Positions 9,421 to 17,064 of a DNA stretch of 64,000 nt are shown piece by piece. Under the pieces are notes generated by a model. That model ran no database searches. It was not told the origin of the DNA and saw only the letters and a list, made by a program, of their open reading frames with translations. The stretch's first letter is position 1. Every line of letters starts with the position of its first letter. Both the position numbers and the translations under genes were made by a program. Source of the stretch: Chlorobiota bacterium (GTDB taxonomy: Bacteria; Bacteroidota; Ignavibacteria; OLB7). The stretch covers positions 2,331,001 to 2,395,000 of the forward strand of contig CP065014.1 in NCBI GenBank assembly GCA_016700335.1, read 5' to 3'.

Positions 9421-10200
9421 TTATACTTGATGAAATTTATTTTTAGCTTCATTCCATAAATTATCCATTTCTTCTAATGAGCTTTCAGAAATTGATTTAC
9501 CTTGTTGTTTAATTTTATCTTCAATATACTTAAACCTACTTATAAACTTATTTGTTGTTTTGTGTAATGCCTCTTCTGGTAATATATTTAGAAACCTAGA
9601 ATAATTTACTAATGAAAACAGCAAATCACCAAATTCATTTTTAGTTTTTTCAAAATCATTATTGTTTAGTTCAACTTCAAATTCATTTAATTCTTCCTTT
9701 ACTTTTTTCCAAACATCTTTTTTATTCTCCCAATCAAATCCAACCTTTGATGCTTTTTCTTGAACCCGCTCTGCTCTTTGTAAAGCAGGCATTGTTAATG
9801 GCATTCCATCAAAAATTGAATTTCGCCCTTCCTTCATTTTAAGCTGTTCCCAATTTGCTTTTACTTCATTGGAATCCTTTACAACTTTATCTCCAAATAC
9901 ATGAGGATGCCTTTGAACAAGTTTTGAAGAAATAAATTTTACAACATCATTAAATGTAAATGACTTCCTCTGCTCAGCAATCATAGAATGCATTAACACG
10001 TGAAGTAAAATATCCCCAAGTTCTTTTTTAAGCTCTAAATCATTTTCACAATCAATTGCTTCTTTAACTTCGTATGCTTCCTCAATCAATAAATGAGAAA
10101 TAGATTTGTGAGTTTGTTCACGATCCCATGGGCATTCTGATCTTAATATTTTTACTATATTTACTAAATCCTCAAATGTATCTTGACGAGGTATTTCCAT
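9421..10200 (-). CDS. mazG: Nucleoside triphosphate pyrophosphohydrolase MazG
   Basis: This 259-residue protein is the full-length, two-domain MazG that hydrolyses (d)NTPs to monophosphate and pyrophosphate, a nucleotide-pool cleaning and stringent-response-modulating role in the cytoplasm. The N-terminal MazG domain shows CPWDREQTH, the metal-binding EEAYE and the ELGDILLHVLMH helix. The second domain shows KVGFDWENKKDVWKKVKEELNEFE and FGDLLFSLVNYSR, again carrying ExxE and (G)D metal ligands. The length and motifs are canonical. It lies 65 bp downstream of serS on the same strand and may be cotranscribed. There is no sign of damage. Confidence 0.95.
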   Translation of the reverse strand: MEIPRQDTFEDLVNIVKILRSECPWDREQTHKSISHLLIEEAYEVKEAIDCENDLELKKELGDILLHVLMHSMIAEQRKSFTFNDVVKFISSKLVQRHPHVFGDKVVKDSNEVKANWEQLKMKEGRNSIFDGMPLTMPALQRAERVQEKASKVGFDWENKKDVWKKVKEELNEFEVELNNNDFEKTKNEFGDLLFSLVNYSRFLNILPEEALHKTTNKFISRFKYIEDKIKQQGKSISESSLEEMDNLWNEAKNKFHQV

Positions 10201-10265
10201 TTTCTAAATACTTTTTTATTAATAAAATATCTATATAAATAAGATTGGAGTAAAATAAATCGAAT

Positions 10266-11534
10266 TTATTTTTTAACAATTTTATCTCTACCACCCATAT
10301 ATGGTCTTAGAACTTCAGGAATAATAATAGTTCCATCCTCAAGTTGAAAATTTTCAATAATTCCTAAAATTGCTCTTGAAACTGCAATAGCTGTTCCATT
10401 TAAAGTATGTACAAATTGTAAATCATTATTTTCATCCCTATATTTTATATTCAATCTTCTTGATTGGTAATCAGTACAATTAGAAGTTGAAGTTACTTCT
10501 CCAAAATCCCCTCTTGATGGCATCCAAGCTTCAATGTCATATTTTCTATAAGCAGGAGAACCTAAATCTCCAGTAGGAATATCTACTACTCTAAAATATA
10601 AACCGAGTTCTGAAAATATTTCTTTTTCAATTTCCTTTAACTCTAAATGTGTTTGTTCACTCTCATTTTGATTTGTAAATGCAAACATTTCAACTTTACT
10701 AAATTGATGAACTCTATACAGACCACGAGATTCAGCTCCACTAGCTCCTGCCTCGGTTCTAAAGCAATGGCTAAACCCAACATATTTAATTGGCAAATCC
10801 TCTTTTCTTAAAATTTTATCCCTTAACATTCCGCCTAGAGTAATTTCTGATGTACCAATCAAACATAAATCTGTATCTGCAACAGAATATACTTGAGTCT
10901 CATCTCCACGAGGGTTAAAGCCAATTGCTTCAAGTATATTTACTCTTGCTAAATCAGGGGTTATTACAGGAGTAAACCCTTTTGAAACTAATTTGTTCAT
11001 AGCATAATTTACCAATGCAAGCTCAAGCATTGCTCCATCATTTAACAGATAATAAAATTTTTGACCAGAAACTTCAGCAGCACTTTCAAAATCAAAAAGT
11101 TTCAACTCATTACCCAATGTTAAATGATCTTTTGGTTCAAAAGAAAATTCTGGTTTGATACCGATAACTTCTAAAGTTTTGCCTTCACCCTCAAGCCCAA
11201 TTGGAACTTCTGGATGAGTCATATTTGGTATTGATCTAACTAACTGAAAAAGTTCATCATTCAACTGTTTTTCTTCAATCTCAAGTTTTGAAATTTCATC
11301 TTTTATTAATCTGCCTCTTTCAATTAATTTTCTTCTTTCATCTTCAGTTAACTTCTCTTTCATTTTTTGAGATGCCTCATTCCTTTCAGCTCTTAATGCC
11401 TCTATATTCTTTAATGATGAATTTCTTTTTGAATAAATTTCAGGAACCAAAAGAGCGTTCGCTTTCATTCCTCTGTTATTAATATTCTCTTGAACTAACT
11501 GAACGTTATCCCTTATAAACTTTATATCTAACAC
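10266..11534 (-). CDS. serS: Seryl-tRNA synthetase
   Basis: A 422-residue class II aminoacyl-tRNA synthetase, of normal length. It begins with MLDIKFIRDN and carries the long antiparallel coiled-coil arm at about residues 30-105 (rich in Glu/Lys/Arg/Leu) that binds the long variable arm of tRNA-Ser. The catalytic core shows TSEITLGG, the motif 2 region FRTEAGASGAESRGLYRVHQF, FGEVTSTSNCTDYQSRRLNIKY and the motif 3 region NGTAIAVSRAILGIIENFQ. It charges tRNA-Ser (and Sec if present) with serine. The start codon is GTG (11534-11532); no better in-frame ATG precedes the conserved MLDIKFIR block. It is followed by mazG. A duplicated T9SS-tail fragment lies just upstream on the opposite strand. Confidence 0.97.
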   Translation of the reverse strand: MLDIKFIRDNVQLVQENINNRGMKANALLVPEIYSKRNSSLKNIEALRAERNEASQKMKEKLTEDERRKLIERGRLIKDEISKLEIEEKQLNDELFQLVRSIPNMTHPEVPIGLEGEGKTLEVIGIKPEFSFEPKDHLTLGNELKLFDFESAAEVSGQKFYYLLNDGAMLELALVNYAMNKLVSKGFTPVITPDLARVNILEAIGFNPRGDETQVYSVADTDLCLIGTSEITLGGMLRDKILRKEDLPIKYVGFSHCFRTEAGASGAESRGLYRVHQFSKVEMFAFTNQNESEQTHLELKEIEKEIFSELGLYFRVVDIPTGDLGSPAYRKYDIEAWMPSRGDFGEVTSTSNCTDYQSRRLNIKYRDENNDLQFVHTLNGTAIAVSRAILGIIENFQLEDGTIIIPEVLRPYMGGRDKIVKK

Positions 11535-11587
11535 AATGTTATTTGTAATTTATTATTGGTTGTATGTAAATTGAAATGCAAAAGTAA

Positions 11588-11786
11588 TAAATGTGAAACT
11601 TTCTTAAACAAAGAAGTTGATGTCAAACTTTTAAACTCTATTTCTGAGGTTGTTTTTTCTGGTAAATTTATTAATTCATCTGATGGTTTTTATATTAATG
11701 TTTCTAACATTCCTAATGGATTTTATAATGTTGTTATTAAGGTTGGTGATAAAAGAAGCTTTCAAAAATTAATTGTTGAGCATTAA
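11588..11786 (+). pseudogene. Orphan duplicate of a T9SS C-terminal sorting domain
   Basis: These 199 bp match 14724-14922, the 3' end of the YCF48-like gene, with only two differences (11598 and 11743 by alignment), including the identical stop codon. The frame is open (an ORF can be drawn from a TTG at 11556), but it has no signal peptide, lacks the PNP part of the domain and has no body. The upstream 30 bp are unrelated to the source gene. It is best read as the remnant of a duplicated gene whose body was lost, or as a copied cassette. The near identity means the copying is recent or maintained by gene conversion. Expression as a free 60-70-residue peptide is unlikely. Confidence 0.75.
11588..11786 (+). 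repeat. 199-bp direct repeat, copy 1
   Basis: Direct repeat with 14724-14922: 197 of 199 bases are identical when the two are aligned by hand. Both copies are in the same orientation and end exactly at the stop codon of the sorting domain. Recombination between them would delete about 3.1 kb, including both secreted-protein genes. Confidence 0.95.
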
Positions 11787-12000
11787 GTTTTTTTTATTTT
11801 TTAATAGAATAATTTTGTTTTTCATACAATTGTTTTTGTTAAGTTTGATATGTAATTAGTTTTGTTTAATTAAACCTATTTAAAGAATAAGATATTTAAA
11901 CAATAAAATTGTAAAAAGAGTAATTAAAATTTATTACAGATAAATTTATTTTGGAGGAAGAGAATTCATTCTCACTTTAACTCATATTTTATTTCACATT
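11787..12000. other. Intergenic, no gene seen
   Basis: Together with 11535-11587 this makes a stretch of over 400 bases between serS and the Cys-rich gene whose only recognisable content is the T9SS-tail remnant. The rest is AT-rich with stops in all frames. A purine-rich GGAGGAAGAG lies about 40 bp before the ATG at 12001, too far away to serve as a normal ribosome binding site for that start. Confidence 0.5.
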
Positions 12001-12651
12001 ATGTTTAAGCCTAATTCAATTGCCGTTATTGCGTCGCAGACAGCAGACAGCAGACAGCAGACAGCAGACAGCAGACAGCTTTTTGCAAAATCATTTGCTT
12101 TAATCTTTTTTAGCATTATGATGCTTTCTTTCAATTCTTTTTATTCTAGTTCTCTTTGGGCTCAAGCTGCTCCTTGTAATTGTCCCCTTGGTTGGGGTTC
12201 TGTTACTTTACTTTTCCCTATTACTTGTGCTAATGTTGAAGTCAATGTTTGTTGTTCTCCGCCTGGCACTTTTCCTCCCCAAGCTTATATTTGCAATGTT
12301 ACTGCTCCTTTGGGCGTTTGTAATCCGCCTACTCCTTCAATGTTCCAAGAAATTGCTGATGCTATTGTTGATAGAAATCCTTGTGGGTTTCCTTGTAATA
12401 ATATCCCTTCAGACTTTATTGTTACTGGACCTTGTAGAGCTAAAGTTTCAATCCAAAATATTAATGGAGTTTTAAGAAATGTTATTGATTGGGCGGCTGA
12501 TTCATGTTCTGTTGAGCCTTGTTATCATACTTATAAAGTAACATGTGATGATTTTGGGCATATCACTAAATCTAAAACTGGACCTGCACATTCCTCCTGT
12601 GATAGAATTCCTACATCCCCTGGTCCTGATTGTTATAATGTTTGTAACTAA
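12001..12651 (+). CDS. Cys-rich secreted protein with hypermutable 5' end
   Basis: A 216-residue open frame. The first 39 residues contain the translated heptanucleotide repeat (TADSRQQTADSRQ). After it comes a hydrophobic signal-peptide-like stretch (about 33-56, ending SSSLWAQA). The mature part has about 20 cysteines in CxC, CC and PC contexts (APCNCPLGWG, VCCSPPG, PCGFPCNN, CSVEPCYH) and no recognisable domain; a disulfide-rich extracellular protein is inferred. There is no T9SS tail, but the next gene encodes a T9SS cargo. Translation could also begin at the ATGs near 12118, but these would cut into the signal peptide, so a start before the repeat is more likely. A strong terminator hairpin follows the stop. 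Function unknown. Confidence 0.6.
   Translation: MFKPNSIAVIASQTADSRQQTADSRQLFAKSFALIFFSIMMLSFNSFYSSSLWAQAAPCNCPLGWGSVTLLFPITCANVEVNVCCSPPGTFPPQAYICNVTAPLGVCNPPTPSMFQEIADAIVDRNPCGFPCNNIPSDFIVTGPCRAKVSIQNINGVLRNVIDWAADSCSVEPCYHTYKVTCDDFGHITKSKTGPAHSSCDRIPTSPGPDCYNVCN
12036..12079. repeat. Heptanucleotide tandem repeat (GCAGACA)x6
   Basis: Six perfect head-to-tail copies of GCAGACA plus a GC remainder lie 36 bp inside the coding sequence of the Cys-rich secreted protein, between the ATG and the signal peptide. Since 7 is not a multiple of 3, gain or loss of one unit shifts the reading frame. Confidence 0.95.
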
Positions 12652-12659
12652 CATTTTTG

Positions 12660-12697
12660 CCCAACTTGAAATTATTTTTTCAAGTTGGGTTTAATTT
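12660..12697 (+). terminator. Rho-independent terminator after the Cys-rich gene
   Basis: A perfect 12-bp stem (CCCAACTTGAAA / TTTCAAGTTGGG) with a 6-base loop is followed by TTTAATTTTT. It starts 8 bases after the stop at 12651. It also shows that a possible TTG start at 12685 for the next gene lies inside the stem and is not the real start. Confidence 0.85.
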
Positions 12698-12711
12698 TTA
12701 ACTCTAAACTT

Positions 12712-14922
12712 ATGTGTAAATTTTATATTGTTTTTCTATTAATATTTTTATCGTTTCAAAACCTTAAGTCTCAACAATTTTGGTCTAAAACTTACAGTAC
12801 ATATTCAAGTTGTACTATTTCTAATGATAATACATATTATATTGTTGGTGATTTTGGTTTTATTATACGTTCAGTGGATTATGGTACTAATTGGAATCTG
12901 TTAAATTCTTCTACTTCATTGAATTTAAATTCTATTATTTCTTTTTCAAATAATTCTTTGTTTGTTGTTGGTGATCTCGGTATTATACTTTCTTCCATTG
13001 ATAAAGGAAATAGTTGGAAAAATATTCCTATTAACTACAAAAATAACTTAACTTCTGTTTGTTCTTTTGATTCATTAAACATTCTAATTGTTGGTGATAG
13101 TGGATTGATTTTAAAATCAATAGATGGCGGAATTCACTTTGATAAAGTTAATTCCAATTCAAATAGTAAATTGTTCAAAATTGTAAAATCTAGTAACCAT
13201 TCAGCAACAATTATTGGCGATAGTGGTACTATTCTTTACACCTCTAACAAAGGTATTTCATGGGAATCTAAGTTTAATTATTTATCTGAATATTTATTTG
13301 ATATAGATTTTTTTAATGAGCAAATTGGGTCTATTTCTAGTTATCGAGGACTTTTAAGAACTAATGATAGTGGTAAAAGTTGGTACAATTTAACTCAATC
13401 CAATAGTTCATTTTATACAATAAGGCATATTACTAGTGATTCATTAATTAAATTTGATAATTTTCTAAAAATTTCAAATGATTCTGGGAAGAATTGGAAA
13501 AAAACTAATGATGTGGTTAATTTAGATCAATCAATTTATATTACTTCAACTTCAATAAATGATAATAATTGTCTAATGGTTGGAGCTCTTATTCTAGTAT
13601 CTTATGATAAATTTAAATCAAATATTGCTATTTCAAAACTACAAGGCAATGGTATTAATGATTTAATAGCTTTTGATGATACTAGTTTGTTTATAGGTCG
13701 TGATTTAAATAGCTATGGAGATAGAAGTTTTGATATGGGTTTGACTTGGAAAACTACTAATAGAGGGTTTTTTTCTGTTGATAAATTTATTCAAATCTCT
13801 CAAGATTCTGCTTTTGCAGTAAACTATAGTCATGGGATTTTCAAACCTTATGATTTAAGAATTACGGGTGACAGAGGAAATACTTGGGTTGCAAATGAAA
13901 CTAATGTTAATCTTCCAACTAATGACAAAAATTCTTACTCAACTTTTAAAAATCTTTCTTTTGTTAATAAGGTTTCTGGTATTCTTGCAATTGAGATTAG
14001 AGGGGACAATTATGGTTATTTACTATATACACGAGATGGTTGTTTGAACTGGGATACTGCTCATGTTGATAACAACCCTAATAGAGGTTATTGGGGTCTT
14101 CTTTTAGTTAATGAAAAGTTAGGCTTTGCTTCTTCTCTTGATTTAATTAAAAATATTGATTCTTCTTTTACTACTACTAACAGAATTTACAAAACTATTG
14201 ATGGGGGGATGAATTGGGTTACTATCAAGCAATTTGTTTCAGATTTTAATGATTCTGTTCATTTTAAAAATTTCTTCTTTAAAGATTCTTTAGATGGCTT
14301 TGCTGTCGGGCAGAATGCCAAACTTGGTGCTGTTCTTCATCATACTACTAATGGTGGTATTGATTGGATTACTACGCAATTTAAAGGTGTTAATTCTTTA
14401 AATAATGTTAAGTTCTTTAATAATAATATCGGTTTTTTATTAGGTTCTCAAGGCAATTTATTTTCTACTTCTGATGGTGGTATAAACTGGGTTAAGGAGA
14501 AACTCTGGTATGAAGATTTAGTCGATTCTTCTTTTAACTTAGAAGATATTTACATTATGCCTAACAGGAAAACTTTGTTCTTGAAAATGAGAATTGGAGA
14601 TCGTGCACGCATTTTCAGAAAAACATTAACAAATCAAATTCCAATTAGTTCTGTTAACGAGCATAAATCTTTCAATATAATTTCTGATATTTCTCCTAAT
14701 CCTACTAATGATTTTGTTAATATTAAATGTGAATCTTTCTTAAACAAAGAAGTTGATGTCAAACTTTTAAACTCTATTTCTGAGGTTGTTTTTTCTGGTA
14801 AATTTATTAATTCATCTGATGGTTTTTATATTAATGTTTCTAACATTCCTAATGGATTTTATAATGTTGTTATTAAGGCTGGTGATAAAAGAAGCTTTCA
14901 AAAATTAATTGTTGAGCATTAA
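12712..14922 (+). CDS. T9SS-secreted YCF48/BNR-like propeller protein
   Basis: From the ATG at 12712 this gives 736 residues with a signal peptide (MCKFYIVFLLIFLSF... ending LKSQ). The body is made of about a dozen repeats with the pattern IVGDxGxIxxSxDxGxxW, as in YCF48/BNR-type beta-propellers. The C-terminal 80 residues are a type A T9SS sorting domain (ISPNPTNDF, GFYNVVIKAGDKRSFQKLIV). Extracellular or cell-surface location is expected; ligand unknown. YCF48 repeats in cyanobacteria act in photosystem II assembly, but in this phylum they are generic secreted propellers, so no photosynthetic role is implied. The start was moved downstream of a TTG at 12685 that lies in the preceding terminator. 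Its last 199 bp are duplicated at 11588-11786. Confidence 0.85.
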   Translation: MCKFYIVFLLIFLSFQNLKSQQFWSKTYSTYSSCTISNDNTYYIVGDFGFIIRSVDYGTNWNLLNSSTSLNLNSIISFSNNSLFVVGDLGIILSSIDKGNSWKNIPINYKNNLTSVCSFDSLNILIVGDSGLILKSIDGGIHFDKVNSNSNSKLFKIVKSSNHSATIIGDSGTILYTSNKGISWESKFNYLSEYLFDIDFFNEQIGSISSYRGLLRTNDSGKSWYNLTQSNSSFYTIRHITSDSLIKFDNFLKISNDSGKNWKKTNDVVNLDQSIYITSTSINDNNCLMVGALILVSYDKFKSNIAISKLQGNGINDLIAFDDTSLFIGRDLNSYGDRSFDMGLTWKTTNRGFFSVDKFIQISQDSAFAVNYSHGIFKPYDLRITGDRGNTWVANETNVNLPTNDKNSYSTFKNLSFVNKVSGILAIEIRGDNYGYLLYTRDGCLNWDTAHVDNNPNRGYWGLLLVNEKLGFASSLDLIKNIDSSFTTTNRIYKTIDGGMNWVTIKQFVSDFNDSVHFKNFFFKDSLDGFAVGQNAKLGAVLHHTTNGGIDWITTQFKGVNSLNNVKFFNNNIGFLLGSQGNLFSTSDGGINWVKEKLWYEDLVDSSFNLEDIYIMPNRKTLFLKMRIGDRARIFRKTLTNQIPISSVNEHKSFNIISDISPNPTNDFVNIKCESFLNKEVDVKLLNSISEVVFSGKFINSSDGFYINVSNIPNGFYNVVIKAGDKRSFQKLIVEH
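14724..14922 (+). repeat. 199-bp direct repeat, copy 2 (source gene end)
   Basis: The functional copy: it forms the last 65 codons plus stop of the YCF48-like gene and matches 11588-11786 at 197 of 199 positions. Confidence 0.95.
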
Positions 14923-14942
14923 ATAAATCATTCATAAAAAAA

Positions 14943-15400
14943 CTCCCCGAAGCGCATCTATACGCCGAATTCTGTCTTCATTAATTTCTTAATGGAGGCA
15001 GTCATTTATCTTGACTGATAATTGCTTATCAAGTTCTTTGCCGCCTACCCGAATCCGTTTCAATTAATTTAAAAAGAGAAAGAAACGAAACTCTTTAAGC
15101 TATTTAGCTTTCTCAGATTCTGCATGGCGTTGCTCGGTATGGGGTTTGCACTGCCACAAATGATTACTCATTGTGCGGTGAGCTCTTACCTCACCATTTC
15201 ACCCTTATCTCAATAAAATTATTTTATCAAGACGGTATATTTTCTGTTGCACTTTCCGTCACCTCTAAAATAATTTTGCAATTATAAATTGAATGCCCGG
15301 CTGTTAGCCGGCATACATTTCTTTTGATATCGAGTTCGGACGTTCCTCCGTAAGTTGTATAAATACAACTCTCCGGCGACTGCCCAATGCACTCCGGTTT
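14943..15400 (-). ncRNA. rnpB: RNase P RNA, bacterial type A
   Basis: The minus strand carries the conserved blocks of RNase P RNA, the ribozyme that removes tRNA 5' leaders. In order these are GGAGGAACGTCCGAA (15335-15350 region), AGGGTGAAATGGTGAGGTAA with GAGCTCACCG, GGCAGTGCAAACCCC, and ACAGAATTCGGCGTATAG near the 3' end. Helix P1 pairs ACCGGAGTGCAT at the 5' end with ATGCGCTTCGGG at the 3' end, which sets the boundaries, and a T7 run follows. Helix P4 pairs ACG(U)CCGAA with UUCGGCGU with the usual bulged U. P4 differs from the E. coli sequence by paired changes. It converges with the T9SS propeller gene, leaving about 20 bp between. Confidence 0.95.
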
Positions 15401-15410
15401 GTTTGATTTA

Positions 15411-15467
15411 TGTAATATAAAAAAGAAACTGCAATCTCTGATAATAAAATATCTGTGATTGCAGTTT
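15411..15467 (-). terminator. Terminator between anti-sigma gene and rnpB
   Basis: An 11-bp perfect stem (AAACTGCAATC / GATTGCAGTTT, 15426-15467), extended by four more pairs after a small internal loop, is followed on the minus strand by TTCTTTTTTATA. It would end the sigma/anti-sigma transcript before rnpB, implying that rnpB has its own promoter close to 15400-15410 or within this region. Confidence 0.75.
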
Positions 15468-15559
15468 AAGTTTAATTACAATTTTAAAATTAATGACTAT
15501 AATAAATAAAATATAATAAAAAATTAAAGTACTTAAAAAGATAGTATAAATTAAATAAA

Positions 15560-16021
15560 TTATTTTTTACTTGGTCCTCCTGTTGAAACTTCTGGTTCAG
15601 TTAAATTTTCATGTTTAACTTTTTCATCAATAGGTTGAATATGCTCTGGTGTTTCAAAATAAGGGACTATATTTTCAGTGTTTTGCATATCAGGTTTAGG
15701 TAAAAATTTCTTAACATACTTAAATCTTTTCTGAGATTTTTTTTCCTGAATGGAAGAAACCACAATTACTTCATTTGGAGTTTTGATATCTGATGACATT
15801 AACTTCCAACCAGTAAATGAGCTAATTAAAACTAATCCAGATATTGCAGAAACAAGCCATTTGTTATTGCCTTTAGATTTTAGATCTATTGCTGAATTAA
15901 CAGAATTAAAAATTCTTTCATTCAATCCTGAAGGTAATTGTTTTGATTGAAGACTTGATAAAGAAGTCTTAATTAAATCCCAATTTTCAGGAGCATCGCT
16001 ATTAAACTTATTATTTATCAT
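15560..16021 (-). CDS. Putative membrane anti-sigma factor
   Basis: A 153-residue protein with a cytoplasmic N-terminus (about 1-54), one transmembrane helix at about 55-74 (WLVSAISGLVLISSFTGW) and a Lys/Pro/Glu-rich outside tail. Its position 76 bp downstream of an ECF-type sigma factor, on the same strand, and this topology are typical of anti-sigma factors. No HxxxCxxC zinc anti-sigma motif is present and the protein contains no cysteine, so it would be a non-ZAS type. The tail ends STGGPSKK and is disordered. The call rests on context and topology, not on homology. A hairpin terminator follows. Confidence 0.55.
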   Translation of the reverse strand: MINNKFNSDAPENWDLIKTSLSSLQSKQLPSGLNERIFNSVNSAIDLKSKGNNKWLVSAISGLVLISSFTGWKLMSSDIKTPNEVIVVSSIQEKKSQKRFKYVKKFLPKPDMQNTENIVPYFETPEHIQPIDEKVKHENLTEPEVSTGGPSKK

Positions 16022-16097
16022 TTAAAAAAATATATATAATTAATTTTAAATAAAACTTAGAAACAAAATCTATAAAATTCTAATTTACCTTTAATAA

Positions 16098-16775
16098 TTA
16101 CTCTTCGTAACCAAATTTAATGAGTGCTTTTTTGAAAGCTTCCCTTGCATCATGAACTCTTTTACGAATAGTTCCTTGAGGAATTTTCCAACCTAAAATT
16201 TCTGCAATTTCATCATTCTCAAAACCTTCAACATCTCTTAAAACAACAATTTCTCGCTGATGATCTGGAATTTTATTAAGTGCTTTTTCTACAATTGGAG
16301 CAGTTAATTTTCCATCAGCAAATACATCTGGAGAAACAAATGTATTTTGTTCAAAATCTAAGTCTTCTAGCATATCATTACTCTGATCTTTTTGCGTTAA
16401 AGACCTCATAATACTCCTAACATTTCTTCTCCTTATTTCACTTAATGCTTTTCTTCTAGCAATAGTGAAAAGATAAGTTGAGAATTTATAAGTTAACATA
16501 TAATCGAATCTATGCTCATACACCCGAATCCAAGTCTCCTGAATAATATCCTCAACTGTTACTGTATCTCGAATAATTCTATAAATAAAGCTATACAAAC
16601 GAGAATTGTATAATTCCATAAGCCTCGCTAATGCTTTGCGATCTCCTGACTGCAAAGCTGACATATACCTATTCCCTATATCTGTAATATTTGTAGGAGT
16701 AACATACCCTACATTATTTTCAGTGGTAAAACCATCTGAATTGAATTTATTCTCCGTAGTTTTTACTTCGGGCAT
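16098..16775 (-). CDS. ECF-type RNA polymerase sigma factor
   Basis: A 225-residue sigma-70 family protein read from the ATG at 16775. A TTG two codons further upstream is also possible. Region 2 covers about residues 38-115 (LARLMELYNSRLYSFIYRII, VEDIIQETWIRVYEH, YKFSTYLFTIARRKALSEIRRR), with the DNA-melting and -10-binding helices. Region 4 covers about 160-215 (IPDHQREIVVLRDVEGFENDEIAEIL, GTIRKRVHDARE), a -35-binding helix-turn-helix. There is no region 1.1 or 3, as expected for group 4. The N-terminal 35 residues are an extra extension. It is followed by a one-helix membrane protein likely to be its anti-sigma factor. The signal sensed is unknown; ECF factors are often autoregulated. Confidence 0.9.
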   Translation of the reverse strand: MPEVKTTENKFNSDGFTTENNVGYVTPTNITDIGNRYMSALQSGDRKALARLMELYNSRLYSFIYRIIRDTVTVEDIIQETWIRVYEHRFDYMLTYKFSTYLFTIARRKALSEIRRRNVRSIMRSLTQKDQSNDMLEDLDFEQNTFVSPDVFADGKLTAPIVEKALNKIPDHQREIVVLRDVEGFENDEIAEILGWKIPQGTIRKRVHDAREAFKKALIKFGYEE

Positions 16776-16852
16776 CTTCAAAAAATTAAATATAGAATAC
16801 TGAATCTAAAGTTTCAGAGATGCAATGAGTTCCACACTCTATAAATATAAAC

Positions 16853-16883
16853 GTTACAAACAAAATTTTTAATTAATTGTAAC
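16853..16883. promoter_or_regulatory. Inverted repeat upstream of the sigma gene
   Basis: GTTACAA (16853-16859) and TTGTAAC (16877-16883) form an inverted repeat about 80-110 bp upstream of the sigma start. The same half-site GTTACAA recurs upstream of the FlhF-like gene (near 32250) and of the DUF262 gene (near 40363). A regulator-binding role is inference. Confidence 0.25.
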
Positions 16884-17064
16884 AAAAAGAATCTATCTTT
16901 TTTTCAAAATTTAATTGCATTGTATCTAATTTAAAAATTTGCAATTTTCTAGTTTAGATTGAAAAAACAAAATCACTTTTAAATCACTAATTCTAATAAC
17001 TGATATTTACTTATCTTAGCACTCTTTTTTGTAATGCAAATTTAACTAACAAAAAGTAAATTTT

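Noticed and set aside
11556..11786. Intact small gene from the TTG at 11556
   Set aside because: The open part before 11588 is unrelated to anything and the rest is a copy of a sorting domain, which has no function without a body.
12036..12079. Short CRISPR-like array from the GCAGACA repeat
   Set aside because: The units are contiguous with no spacers and of 7 bp, so it is a simple tandem repeat.
12685..12711. TTG start of the YCF48-like protein at 12685
   Set aside because: It lies within the 12-bp stem of the terminator of the preceding gene and precedes the signal peptide; the ATG at 12712 fits.
12712..14922. Photosystem II assembly role for the YCF48-like protein
   Set aside because: The T9SS tail and secretion signal show it is an extracellular propeller; YCF48-type repeats are common in secreted proteins of this phylum.
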